From contig JBBPTG010000045.1 in the NCBI GenBank assembly GCA_038093975.1, positions 107,985-171,984 of the forward strand: DNA of 64,000 nt, given 5' to 3'. The translations under genes were made by a program, and so were the position numbers. Shown piece by piece: positions 49,114 to 60,445 of this stretch. Numbering within the stretch: position 1 is the first letter of the stretch; each line of letters opens with the position of its first letter. A model generated the notes under the pieces. It did not search any database, had not been told where the DNA came from, and was given only the letters and a program-made list of their open reading frames with translations. The DNA comes from Chalciporus piperatus. Its lineage: Eukaryota > Basidiomycota > Agaricomycetes > Boletales > Boletaceae.

Positions 49114-50961
49114 CGCGATGAAGAAAGAGTAACTGCGACGAAGAAAAAGGTGGGCATGCTTCATGTATTTATCTCCTCAGCTCGGAAGGGATGTCCCATC
49201 TAGATTAATGTCGTCACTTTCGCCTGAGGACATCATCCTATCGGTTGCACGCCACCATCTATCCCTTGATTTAAGTTGCAGGAAAGGGTCCGGCAGAAAT
49301 GCAGACACCGTCTTAAAACACCTCGATCACTCGTCAGCGCTTCAGCTTTAAACTTTAACCGACACAGATACCTTTGCATGAAACATCCTATTCGTTTTCA
49401 AGAGGCAGAGCCTGCGATTGAATGTATACCCGTGAAAACTTTGAGGATTGTCGTTCTACTCTAATGATCGTGGGCTTGGCAACTCAACACCCTCTTAAAC
49501 TTACTTCTTCGAGAAGACGGTGGATCCGTGCATACGATTGTTTGACGTACTGCTGTTGTCAGGATGACCGTTCCGATAGCCTGGCTAACAATTTCCCAAA
49601 GGTGTACAATTAAATTGTTGAGGACTCACTGTGTCCTCGTGTGCTGAATATCAATCTTTTGATCGCGCTAGTTTCATCTCGTCAACAATGCAATGGGCCT
49701 ATAATTGTTCGGTTCAATTGAACACCAGCAGCCGGATTCACCTACATCAGCCTGCCGAGAAACTTGAAACTTTTCGTGCCCGTTTTTCTTTATGGCTAGA
49801 GCATCAGGTAATTCCCTTATTTGTGAAGAGCCAACCAATCAGAGCTCACAAATCATGCGAAAAGACTCGTCAAAGGCGTTACGTGACTATGCTGCTCGAC
49901 CGATGTAGCATCAGCTTTTCCTAAGCGCTCATTGAGCGCTCAATGAGCTCGGCTGGACCGCTTAGCTCGTTTTGAAGTCGCTTACAGTCTGCTTGGCCAA
50001 TGAGAGCCTCCCAAAGTGTGGTGGAATGAGTACGTTATTTTGACGCTTTGCAGATGTACTATCACCTACCCCCGAACCGGCACCTACCCACCTTTCGGCA
50101 CTACACTTTTTGGTAGTGATTACTCAACATTTTCGCTTGGTGATTAGTGATTAATAGGTGCCGGTTCGGGGGTAGGTGATAGTATATCCTCCTCTTCTTC
50201 TGTGGGCGCCATCCTGTGCCATCGGATAACATCTCGTGTACACCTGGACCAACCTTCAGGAGTTCCCTAAAATAGGCAGAACTGAGAGCACGAAAAAGGA
50301 GGTAGTCTCGTTGCACAGTCTAGCCTAGTCTAGCGCTCCTTACCCATGTTAGCCTCGATGAGCATCCGTGGAACTCTGCGGGACCATTTCGGGTCGCCAC
50401 ATTATCATCAACTGACTTTATCGCAGCGGACACCCACCGAGATCTTCTGTATTTTCCGGAGACATGCACTCATCAACCTGACAGTTTCGAGATGCATCCA
50501 TCTTTCTGACTCTGAGCACGGAATACTACGTGGGTTAGTATATGGGCCTCGGAAAACTTACAAGAGGCGATCGTTCGGTGGTGGTACATAGAGGACACCG
50601 AACAATCTCATGGGTGGATAAATGTCAAATTTGACTCAGCTCTGGGGTTGAGCTGGTAGCTTGAAGGTCACCGGTTTCGTTATTCGACTCGGAGGCTCCA
50701 ACTTCTGTCTCTGACATCTGCATGTTGAATTCCAAGCCGGAATCGTTCTCTTCCATTTGCCGATGAGGTTGACAGCAACAATCGGACTTCCTGATGACAA
50801 TCACAAATGAAACGAAGACGGACTTGAGCGCTTGCGTGCAGCTGTACCGTGTTTGTGAGTGTATGGCTTGAGCCGTTTGACAGCCTGCACACTCCCAGTC
50901 AGTCTACAGTCTACACACGGTCTGACTCGCTGGCAGACATCCTCTGAGTTTGCCATACTCC
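49114..50961. other. Intergenic region with a MITE-like element
   Basis: This 1.85-kb gap separates the divergent P450 copy 1 and GT32 copy 2 and should carry both promoters. It contains the inverted-repeat element at 50059-50182. Nearby, CATTGAGCGCTCAATGAG (about 49930-49947) is another self-complementary stretch. No ORF with a recognisable product is present. Confidence 0.4.
50059..50182. mobile_element. MITE-like element with perfect 27-bp inverted ends
   Basis: The left arm (50059-50085, starting CTATCACCTACCCCCGAACC) is repeated exactly in reverse complement at 50156-50182. TA dinucleotides flank both ends (50057-50058 and 50183-50184), which fits a TA target duplication and a Tc1/mariner-like origin. 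The 70-bp interior is AT-rich and non-coding. Perfect identity of the arms suggests recent activity or gene conversion. The ends differ from those of the other element at 32679, so they belong to different families. Confidence 0.75.
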
Positions 50962-52337
50962 ATGTCCCCCTCGCCGTACAGCGTCCTCCCCACCCACGAC
51001 GCCCAAAGTCATTCAACACAGTCCCGACGACCCTCGAGGTCACACTGGCACTGTCTCATGCGGCCGCGAACATTCTTCAGCCTTTTGAAAGTCGCAGTAC
51101 CCGTAACCGTTCTCGCCCTTTGGTGGGTCTGGCATACCTACGAACCACACCTCCATATCGATCTCGTCTTCTACGACCGTGACTGGATCTCCAAAGAGAT
51201 CGACCCAATAACACCACTCGCAGGTTGCTTCATCCCAGATCGCGTCAGCTCATTGTACAATGTCACGGAGGAGCTCTATGGGAAGAAGCATTTCGAAGTG
51301 CAGGCGGGTCTCCCTATCAGAATGGGTATGGACTGCTATGCCTTCGCTGGTACCGTCACCCTCCCAAACACTCCTGATGACGCTTGGATACCTCCGCATA
51401 AACGCAACCAGTTCCACACCTACTGGCGTACTGACCTCACACCTTTCGGATCGCGCCAAGAGTACACGCTCAAATCCTTCTTCGCAACACAGAACCTCGC
51501 CCGATCACACCTCGTTCTCTGGTCAAACGGCGACCTGAACAACACCCCAATCATCCAAAAGTACCTCCTCCTCTTCCCAGAGTCATTCTCCCTCGGCATC
51601 GTCGACATTCCATTCTTCGCCAAGGGCACAGCCATGGAGCATAGCGAACTATTGAATCTCAACGACAAGAAAGCATGGGTAGATGGCGACCTAGTCCGTT
51701 TGCTCGTCATCTGGAAAAATGGTGGTATGTGGATCGACATGGACATGCTCCTCACGCGCGACCTCGAACCTCTCTTCGAGCACGAATTCGTCACCCAATG
51801 GGACTGCTGGGGTACCGTCTATTCCTCCCATATTCACAACTAACAACCTCTCACCCACTTCCTTGTACATCACTCACAGGCAAAACATACCAAGCTCTCA
51901 ACGGAGCACTCATGCACTTCCAACAACAATCTCCCTACCTCTGCGAAGCATTCCACCTCATGGCCACCTCCACACCACCCCGCTCACCTTCCACAGATTG
52001 GGGCGCCATCCTCTACCTCCGTCTCTGGCGCCGTCTTCTCGCCGAATCTATACCCCCTTTCAAAATTCTCCCTTTCTGTTTCAGCGATCCCATCGCTTGC
52101 AGAATGGACAATAGCGTTCCTGACCCGTTCACACCTGACCGAGCAGATGGGCAGTGGGCAGGAGGTCATGGATTGGAGGAGGGCGGTGGACTCGATAGTG
52201 CGTTGCACAAGATTTTCGCGGTTCATCTCCACAATCGGTGGGATAAACCGTTCCCCGCGGGTGGTTGGGTCGAGCGGTTGTTACTCCGTCGGCATGACGA
52301 GGCGTTGCGGCAAAAGATGCCTCATGAAGAGTTGTGA
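50962..52337 (+). CDS. GT32 family glycosyltransferase, copy 2
   Basis: Exons 50962-51811 and 51880-52337 encode 435 aa. The layout is that of copy 1 at 45381: a polar N-terminus, one signal-anchor helix (VAVPVTVLALWWVWHTYEP), and a lumenal catalytic domain with AWVDGDLVRLLVIWKNGGMW and IDMD (Asp259, Asp261). Long blocks are shared with copy 1, for example YTLKSFFATQNLARSHLVLW versus its counterpart and GHGLEEGGGLD near the end. The intron sits at the same codon, so the two arose by duplication of an already spliced gene structure. The reading frame is also open upstream of 50962 but lacks an earlier ATG. Codon choice is strikingly C-rich at third positions, more so than copy 1, hinting at higher expression. 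Confidence 0.88.
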
Positions 52338-52916
52338 CCACGAGCGCGTTGACGGTTACTGTTCCATCCTGCGAGTCGATTTTGGGTGTAGTAGGATGGG
52401 TTGTTGTGGCTGACATTGTTTCCCTCGTTGGCGATTGTGGGTTTTGTGCTATACTATGTAACTTCCCTGCTAATGCATCAGGCGATACGAGGCGCTCGTG
52501 ACGTTTATTCTCTCTCTCATTTCGCTTCCATGTTCGTCTCAGATTGGCTTTCTCCATCACATAAACCTGGATCACAATCGCCTCGAGAAATCGATGCACA
52601 TTCGCTGGGAAACATCGATTACGATCGCGCTGTCTAAGTATCACAAACTAGAATTCGAGGGCCAAACGTCCAAATCCGAAAGAAAGAAAAAAATCTACAT
52701 GCGTATGAATCCGATAAAAAACAACACATGGACATCGTCGCAAGCCATATGCAGAACACTGACGACGATGACACGGACAATATGCTAGTATTACAACGAC
52801 TATGGACGCTACGATACGCCGCCGTTTGGTCTATTATCTGTTAAGGCGAACGAGCGTGGAAGGAGCCGGCGAGAGGGAGAGTGGCATTATCGAGACGGGG
52901 AGGCAGGGAGCATCGA
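52338..52916. other. Convergent intergenic region
   Basis: About 580 bp separate the stop codons of GT32 copy 2 and the multidrug MFS gene, which converge here. The sequence should carry both 3' UTRs. An AC-rich, A-rich patch (52665-52740) is present. No gene was recognised. Confidence 0.4.
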
Positions 52917-55900
52917 TCATCGGATGAAGAAACTGTGTGCGACAGCAAGCGCGCATACACCCGCACACGTGAGGAATCCAAGAGGATACCCACTCGGGTT
53001 GTTCTGGGTGCTTGCAGACCAGAGCTACATACGGGGACTCAAGTCAGCAGAGCACAATGACTCGAGGAACGGGAGGGTACACTCACATAACCACCCAGGA
53101 TAGGACCGAAACAACGTGCGAGGCTGACTATACTTTGGGCAACGCCGTTTGCGAAGCCTAGCGCCGCCGGTGGCGTCACTGGTCAAAAGGAGTCAGGATC
53201 GCAGGTTAAGGGGACATAGAAAGACACGACGCACTGTAGTTCAGGAGTATCGTAATTGCAGTGTACGCAAACGTATTACCACAGTATCTTACAGCACTGA
53301 TATAGAACGAACGTCAGCAAACAATGATGAAGGGTCTTCGGGGAAGCGCGAACTTACGTGCTGAGAGCAAGCGCTTTAGCGAAATAGGACCATGAGTCTC
53401 TAATGACAAACAGCCCAGGAGTCACAAGAAAGCTTACCAGCCATGAGGAAAGAGTTACCATCATCCGGCGAACTTGCGAAAACGCGATACATGGTCACAG
53501 TGAGGTAGGCAGGGATGAATAAGAGCGAGCCCAGACGGAACATCGCCATGTGCGAGAAACGGCCGCGGGGAGGACTGGGGCGGAGTCAGCAAAGGTCCGG
53601 ATCAATGAGCAATAGAATGTACGTGCCCGATATTTCTGAAGGGGTGATTAGGCTCAGGATGGCGAGACAAGGAAACATGAATGACTCACGGATAGAGATG
53701 AAATTGGTAGACAATTTGGAAGAGACACATCAAAGCGACTGCAGAAGTCCACGTCAGTCCAACGTCTAGCGTGCGATGGATGGGGCACGTACTGAGCTGC
53801 GAAAAGTGTCCAGCGTTCAGATTCAACCCTCCAGCTTTGTAGTCGCTATCGCGCCGTCATCAGCTTTGTCCACGGTCAAGACGACAGGAACCCCACTCAC
53901 GATACGAGATACGACAGGAAAACCTGATCATGCGTCGTACTGTGCAACGCCAACAGCCCATACTGGATAATGACCAGGATCGGTAGTTGAGATGCTAAAG
54001 ATGGCGGCTTCTCCGCTCCATCCTCTGCAACTTCGGTCCTACCAACGGCCTCTGACCTACGTCGTTCCAGAATGGGGGACAACCCATCAGATGATTCTGC
54101 TTCCCGCAACTGTGCGTCAAGTACAGCAGCTGGCGTCCGAACACCTGGATGAGCGAAGATACTTGGACCAGTCCCCGACGACCGGCGCGTCATCCGACCA
54201 TCATCGGGTATTGGCGAACCTAGCGCGGGCGTCCGAGTGGCAGATCGTCGTGGCGCCCCTCGAGAAGCAAACGTGACAGTCGATGCACATCTGGCAGAGG
54301 GGGACAAAGTTGTAGCATCACCATCGCCAAGCAAGGTTGCACCCTCATGCGCCGTCCCCAGAAGGTCTTGTGCGTCCGAGTACTGATCACCCCCCAATCG
54401 TGCCTGCTCTTCGTCCACGGGAATACCAGCGTCCATATCATATTGTTCCTCGGTATCGACGTTTATGGCAGCAGCGACCCACAAGTCCGCAATGTTCGTC
54501 ACCGCATTCTCGTTCGCCATGAGCAGTCGTTGAGTAAAGTTGAGTTCCGAACCCTCGTAAGTTGAGTGCTGGCTGTCATAGTGGGTACTCCTGCGTCTCC
54601 TAAGCGTGCTTGCCATACTCCGGCGTGTCGTCGAGGAACTTGCGAGTCTCTGCCTGTAATTACCGCCGTAACCATACGCGGACCCGTTCGCGCGACTCGT
54701 TCGATGTCTGCTTATCCGAGGCGATGAAACCAGAGGAACAGATGACGTCGTAGCCGACTCGATGGCATAAGGGGCTGGCGAGGGTGGTCTAGTATAATAA
54801 CGAGCGAACAATTGCGAAATTCGATGCTCGAGTGTGCCAAAGAATCCTAATGGCTCTTCCTCCTCCTCCAAGGTTTCGTCAAGAATCGGTTCGTCTTCTT
54901 CAGGTATTGGTAGTTGCTGGTTTCCAACTTTCTCGGGTGGAAGGCGGATCGAGCCCTCCCTTGGGCCACCATCGGGACCGAGGAAAAGGGATAAGAAAGA
55001 GCCTACATGACAGTGAGGGGGAAGGGAGGAGAAAGGGAACGAGGAACCTACCGAATAGGGTGATGCTGCCAGCGACAGCGCACGGTAGGAGGTAAGGATA
55101 GTTGACGAAGAGCGGAATCTGACCAAACACATCGGGCCATTTCTCGGCGGGGCGCTCGACTGGACTGTCTGTTTCAGTAGGTGAGACTTTGGTCGACCAC
55201 TAGACGACGCACATGCTCCCCCGATGATGGCACCTGAGACACCTCCGAATCCCCAGCAGAAGCTGCAATGATCAACGATCAGTTGATACATCTAATAGAA
55301 TCGAGAGCTCAAGTACCCCATAATGGCATATGCTCTGCCTTCGTTGGTGACGTCAGTTACAGAAGCAATGCAGCCGCGTGCTACACCAACTGCACCAGCG
55401 AAGATGCCTTGCAGAAGTCGGACCACTATTGCTTGGCGCAATGATGTAGCAGTACCGAAAATCAAGACGGTGACGGCGCTGCCAAACAAGGAAAGGGTCA
55501 ATACGGTGCGACGACCATGTTTGTCGGCCACGGTAGCCTGGAAAACTTCATCAAGTCTAGCAATATGCATTTACGATGACACATACCCATAGTAAAGAGG
55601 TGAGGAACTGAGTTAGGAAGAATGCAGCGACTGGAGGGCTGTGAGGGCATGAGCGAGAATGGAAGCGAGTGAACACACCTATGATGCCGGTATAAAAGGC
55701 GATTTCGGACTCTTCCTCAAACTCGTTGAATCCTGCGCAACACGACACTGGTAAATGGGTCACAAGACGAAGCAGTCAGAGGACTCGCCTTTGACCATGA
55801 ACAACAGGAATGGCATCGCTACATTTGCCGACAAGAACTCTCCAAGCATCGTCTAAACGGTGAAATTGATTATCGCCGTGAAACTGGGTGGTGGGTGCGC

Positions 55901-56180
55901 TCACAATAGATAATACTATCATCGACAGTACGGGGAGGGGCGTTGAGTCCGGTTCTCTGGCATGGAGTGCGCTCGGGATGGGCGGCCGCTCCGAACTTGG
56001 TGACTTGACACTAGTCTCGTCACCTTGGCGCATCAACCTCGACAGGAAATTCGACTGTAACCAGGATGCGCGCCTTGACCGCCCGCGCTCTTGGGTGGTT
56101 GCAGGCGCAGGGACTTCGGTATTAGGCTGTAATCCCAGGCCATTTTGGACGCCAAACGAGCGTCGTGACGGCAACGACAT
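52917..56180 (-). CDS. MFS transporter, multidrug/ZIF1-like, with long central loop
   Basis: Fifteen exons encode 822 aa: 56180-55905, 55852-55789, 55732-55679, 55630-55587, 55537-55317, 55262-55213, 55168-55052, 55002-53901, 53845-53793, 53738-53690, 53574-53438, 53397-53358, 53296-53235, 53178-53087, 53024-52917. The first half carries the MFS signature DKHGRRTVLTLSLFGSA with RLLQGIFAGAVGVARGCIAS, then the substrate-loop block KWPDVFGQIPLFVNYPYLLP. A cytoplasmic insert of about 330 residues follows, acidic then Ser/Arg/Thr-rich. The second half includes KAGGLNLNAGHFSQL, PPPRGRFSHMAMFRLGSLLF, and ITILLNYMTPPAALGFANGV with SIVSLARCFGPILGGY. Relatives export drugs, zinc complexes or metabolites; the substrate is unknown. 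The intron at 55733-55788 has a GC donor. Position inside the P450/GT32 block suggests product export. Confidence 0.88.
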
Positions 56181-56969
56181 TTGTGCGGGCCTGCCTAAGG
56201 CACTGATATTATCACAGGGATATGAGCGTACTTGAACCAAGTTCCGAGTCTGAGCCGTACCAGATTGGGTAAGCGGACAATGAACTTCCTTGACGGCAAT
56301 GATCTTCCCTCAACTTGAAGTTCACATCCAGAGGGATTTCCAAGCGACTGTCTAAGAACGGATATCGAGTCGCATTGACAGATGGAATCAGTCACAAACA
56401 CGAGAAATTCTCTGACACCAATCTGTCGTGCTGCCTGCGCGAGCCAGAAGCCTGTTCTGGATGTGGTGTCATTCAAGTTCGAGTCGCATCGAGGCTTGTA
56501 CAGGCTCAGTGCCACTATAGTATGCCTCTCTATAACGAGCTTCATACTGCACCAGTGGATTGTTAGGGAAATCCCACTTTACAGTCTTTCGGTGGAAAGT
56601 GCTCCATCAAATGCAGAAATACTCTCTCTGCTATTCTGTCTGATCTGGGTCACTCTCCCATTACCAAGCAGAACCTCGTCAATGGCATCGAGTTGCACTG
56701 CCGCGGTAAGCACTTCATCTTATCACAGGACTTACACGTGGAGAAGTTGAAGCCTTCTGACTTATATTTTGCTTAGAAAGTTTTGACTAACTTCCTTCTC
56801 GCATACTGTGATTGTCCCTGTGGTGTTGGGTGCCCGTCTTCATTTCACCCAATGGGGTTTCAACTTCTCACACTGCTAGATCTTGGACCCACTGAGAGTG
56901 GGAACCAGAAGGAAGCGATGGCCAGAGCATTGTTCGACTTTTCCTGCGAACCCACAAGGTATTTTCGAC
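56181..56969. promoter_or_regulatory. Divergent promoter region between MFS gene and P450 copy 2
   Basis: The MFS gene reads left and P450 copy 2 reads right from this 789-bp interval, so it should hold two back-to-back promoters. No TATA box is obvious. ORFs inside are short and without domains. Shared regulation of both genes is an inference from arrangement. Confidence 0.35.
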
Positions 56970-59056
56970 ATGGCTACGTGGTCCACTGTGTGGTCTGTCG
57001 TGCTTGGATGTGCTGTCGTGCTCGCCGTCGGGAGGCGATACCTCGACAACGCGAAGCCAAGGAGCTCTCACCCATTGCCTCCCGGCCCTTCGGGGCTACC
57101 ATTCTTCGGGAACATCCTTGGGATCAACACGGATGCTCCCTGGCTGACATATGCTGAATGGGCAAACACGTACGGTGCGTAGCGAATACAGACAAATTAC
57201 TCCTCGGCGATACGAGTGTCTGTGTAGGGGATTTGATATATTCTCGTTGCTTCGGAAAGGACGTCATCATCATCAGTTCGGAATCAATTGCACGAGACTT
57301 GCTCGAGAAACGTTCTCGGAACTATTCAGATCGCCCTTACATGGCTATCACCGAACTGTGAGTTCCCATATTTCTTCGCAGCCTCGAGATGTTTGACCGA
57401 TTTATTCTAGATGTGGAATGGGGTTTAATACCGCTCTTCTAACTTATGGGGATAGATGGAGACTCCACAGGCGGTTTTTTCACCAGACGTTCCGGAGCGA
57501 CAACGTACAGAGATTTGTCCCCTATCAACATAGCCAAGCATGTCAATTCCTGAGACGGCTCCTCGAGAACCCAGAAGACTTGTCCGACCATGTTGCTCAG
57601 TATGTTTCTACCGAAAGTTCATCTTCAGCGATAGTCTAAATCACTGCTTAGCTACACGACGTCGGTTATCCTGAACAGCGTGTATGATTACCATGCTCCG
57701 TCCCGCAAAGATGAACTTGCCGATATCGTCTCCAAGGTCCTGGAGATCGTAATTCCCGCTTTCCGTCCTGACATTGCGATTATTGCCACCGCCTTTCCAG
57801 CTCGTAAGTACACTCGTTCATGTTGTTGTTCCATATGCCCATCGAGTTTAATAGTTCTGAGTCTCCCATCGTGGTTGCCTGGCATGTCGTTCAAAAAGAA
57901 CATGGCATTTGCCAAGGACTTTTCAACGCAATACCTCGAAAAACCGTTCGAGCATTCTGTTCAGAAAATTGTATGACCTCAGTACATCACATCCTTCGAG
58001 TATTCATGATTGAGCTGCGAAAGGACCTTGCACCGTCAATGGTGTATGACGGATTGCGAACGGTCGAGGAGAGTGGAAATCTATCGCGAAAGACATGGAT
58101 GGATGGACTGAGGGATGCATCTGGATCTGCTTTTTTGGCTGGCGCAGAAACGGTGAGCGATAGCCTTGTTGATGAAATATCTCACGTTGACGTTACATTT
58201 GGCAAATAGTCGACGGCAGCAATCATGCTATTCTTCCTGATGATGACAGTGAACCCAGGAGTGCAAGAGAAGGCTCAGACCCAGATCGATGCCGTAGTCG
58301 GCAGAAACAGGTTGCCCACGATAAAAGATCGACCTTCTTTGCCCTATATCGATGCGATCATCCGTGAAATGTTCAGATACCAACCTCCTACCCCTCTTTG
58401 TGAGTTACACGACTATCTCTCCCGTCATCTTGGTTGATATCCTCCACAATAAGCGGTTCCTCACGCCACGATGGACGATGATGTTTACGCAGGATTTCAT
58501 ATTCCAAAGGGTATGCGGTTGACAGTATTTTTCGAGCATGTGTTGATGTGTTACCGCAAGGTGCTTACCTGATTGCAAACCTGTGGTGGGTACATTCTTT
58601 TCGGAGCTTACCCTCGATGCTATGCTCTTTAGGTCAATGGCCCATGATGAAACTAAATATCATAATCCGCACGAGTTCATCCCCGAGCGATTCCTCAACG
58701 AGGACAGTTCCCTCAAACCTTCCACCACTGAGAATATCACTTTCGGGTTCGGTCGCCGGATCTGTGTTGGCAGACATTTCGCAGACACGACTCTGTGGTC
58801 TTTGATCGTCGAATTTTTGGCTGTTTTCAAGATTTTAAAGCGCCTGGACGAAAGCGGGAACGAAATTCCTGTCGAAGTGGGTTTCGATAGTAGTCTTGTG
58901 GCGTGAGTCATTGTTTGGATGCATGCTTGTGGACTGCGACCTGATATTGATTTCGTGCGTAGACGTCCACGCCCCTTCCAATTCCGAATCGTGCCGAGGG
59001 ATCCTGGGATGGATGCCGAAAAACTGGAAGAGTTGATTGGTGCAATTACTGCGTAA
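56970..59056 (+). CDS. Cytochrome P450, copy 2
   Basis: Eleven exons (56970-57174, 57228-57357, 57411-57599, 57652-57803, 57855-57970, 58024-58152, 58210-58399, 58454-58510, 58561-58585, 58633-58902, 58963-59056) encode 518 aa. Marks in order are the N-terminal anchor, PLPPGPSGLPFFGN, GDRWRLHRRFFHQTF, I-helix AGAETS, IIREMFRY (ExxR), FIPERFL and FGFGRRICVG with the haem cysteine. Exon lengths match copies 1 and 3 almost one for one. The difference is that the two exons around the I-helix (118 plus 14 nt elsewhere) are fused into one of 129 nt, so an intron has been lost here or gained in the others. The start chosen, MATWSTVWSVV, parallels the starts of the other copies; a longer non-ATG frame continues upstream. 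Confidence 0.93.
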
Positions 59057-60445
59057 ACCTACTTCTCCTATCCTGCCGTGGCCATAGACCTGTTCGCTTC
59101 TATCTCTTTTTAGTGACAGGCGTTCCGACCTCTCTCAAGTACCAGCTTATCATCCAGGTTTAATTCACTCCTTCGTATTTCAATCCTTACGCCGTAGATC
59201 ATACACATGCTTGCAGTCATCTCTGATCCGAGAACAGTAGGATCCTGGAAATAGACATCCAGCTGTCAATTCATTCTTCATCGCATGTCCACGCCACTCT
59301 CCATCCTGCATATCGTTCGACAGGCTCTATTCTATTGTTCTAGCTTTTGAAACCGAATATCTTCAGCACTGCATCCCCTTCTGCCACTGTTGAAATCAAC
59401 ATATGCTCTCTTCCAGCCGAAATCTCCATTGACTGGGCTATTCTTCCTGTAGTTCTCGGACTCGCCCATCCCGTCTTCAGAAACCGATTCGCAGAATGGA
59501 GTGGTCATTCAGGATAGAATGCAGGAGTCTATTGGCCGCCACTCAAGACATCACATTGACGGCCTCCGACGTGACTCGACTCAGAACACGAGGATCTTGA
59601 ATCGGGCGTCACATTAGTGAACACAGAGTAACATGCAGCAGCATCTTCAATTTGGCCAGAGCTTCTTGACGGAGAGCGTCGACCACCACCTCGGCACCAC
59701 TTGAAGGACCGCTTGGTCGAGACCCGAGTATGTACAATCCACACTAGAGAAAAAGGAAAGTTCAATGCATTGGATAAACAGTTTGAACAAGATACAGACG
59801 TAGATAACTTTGGTGTCTTTTTGAGGCTAGAGAGGCGGTAGGCTACTACTACTACTACCACTAGTACTAGGGCATTAGGACGATGCTAGATAACTTACTA
59901 TTCAAATCCCGCCCAAACTTTAATCCTCTCTGGAGACTCTACTCTTGAATGTACTAAACATACTGTACATAAGGTCACAGATTCGCACCCCTCAGCGTCT
60001 CTACCTCCTGGCAGAGATAGGCACGAATGGACGATTGGTGGCACCCATGTGATATCCTGTGGGCTCCTGTCACGGTGGGCCACTGATGATTCAAAGGTGT
60101 GTACGCAGGTTTCCTATTAGGATGACACGAATGCTCTCACTGGCAAGGGTGTGTTAACCTTCCTGCCGCACCACAGGCACATAGCGTAAACCCCGATTGA
60201 CACTGTTGACAATTGGCAACGGGCGGCCACACTCAGCGACATTCTTCTGTCTCAGATCACAAGTTGGGATGCTGTGGAATGAAAAAGATGTCGCCACTGG
60301 CACGGCTGTCACTCTAGCCGTTGCGAATTACACACTGAATAACAGCTTGCTTCCTAGCTCGACGGCGCTGGTTAGAGGAGAGGAAGATCTAGAAAGAAAA
60401 AACTGATATAAGGATGTGGATCCTGCTAACAGGTTTTGCATTCTA
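59057..60445. other. Intergenic region between P450 copies 2 and 3
   Basis: The 1.4-kb spacer contains the 3' UTR of copy 2 and the promoter of copy 3. A run of ACT triplets lies around 59850-59866. No gene, RNA or transposon end was recognised. Confidence 0.35.
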
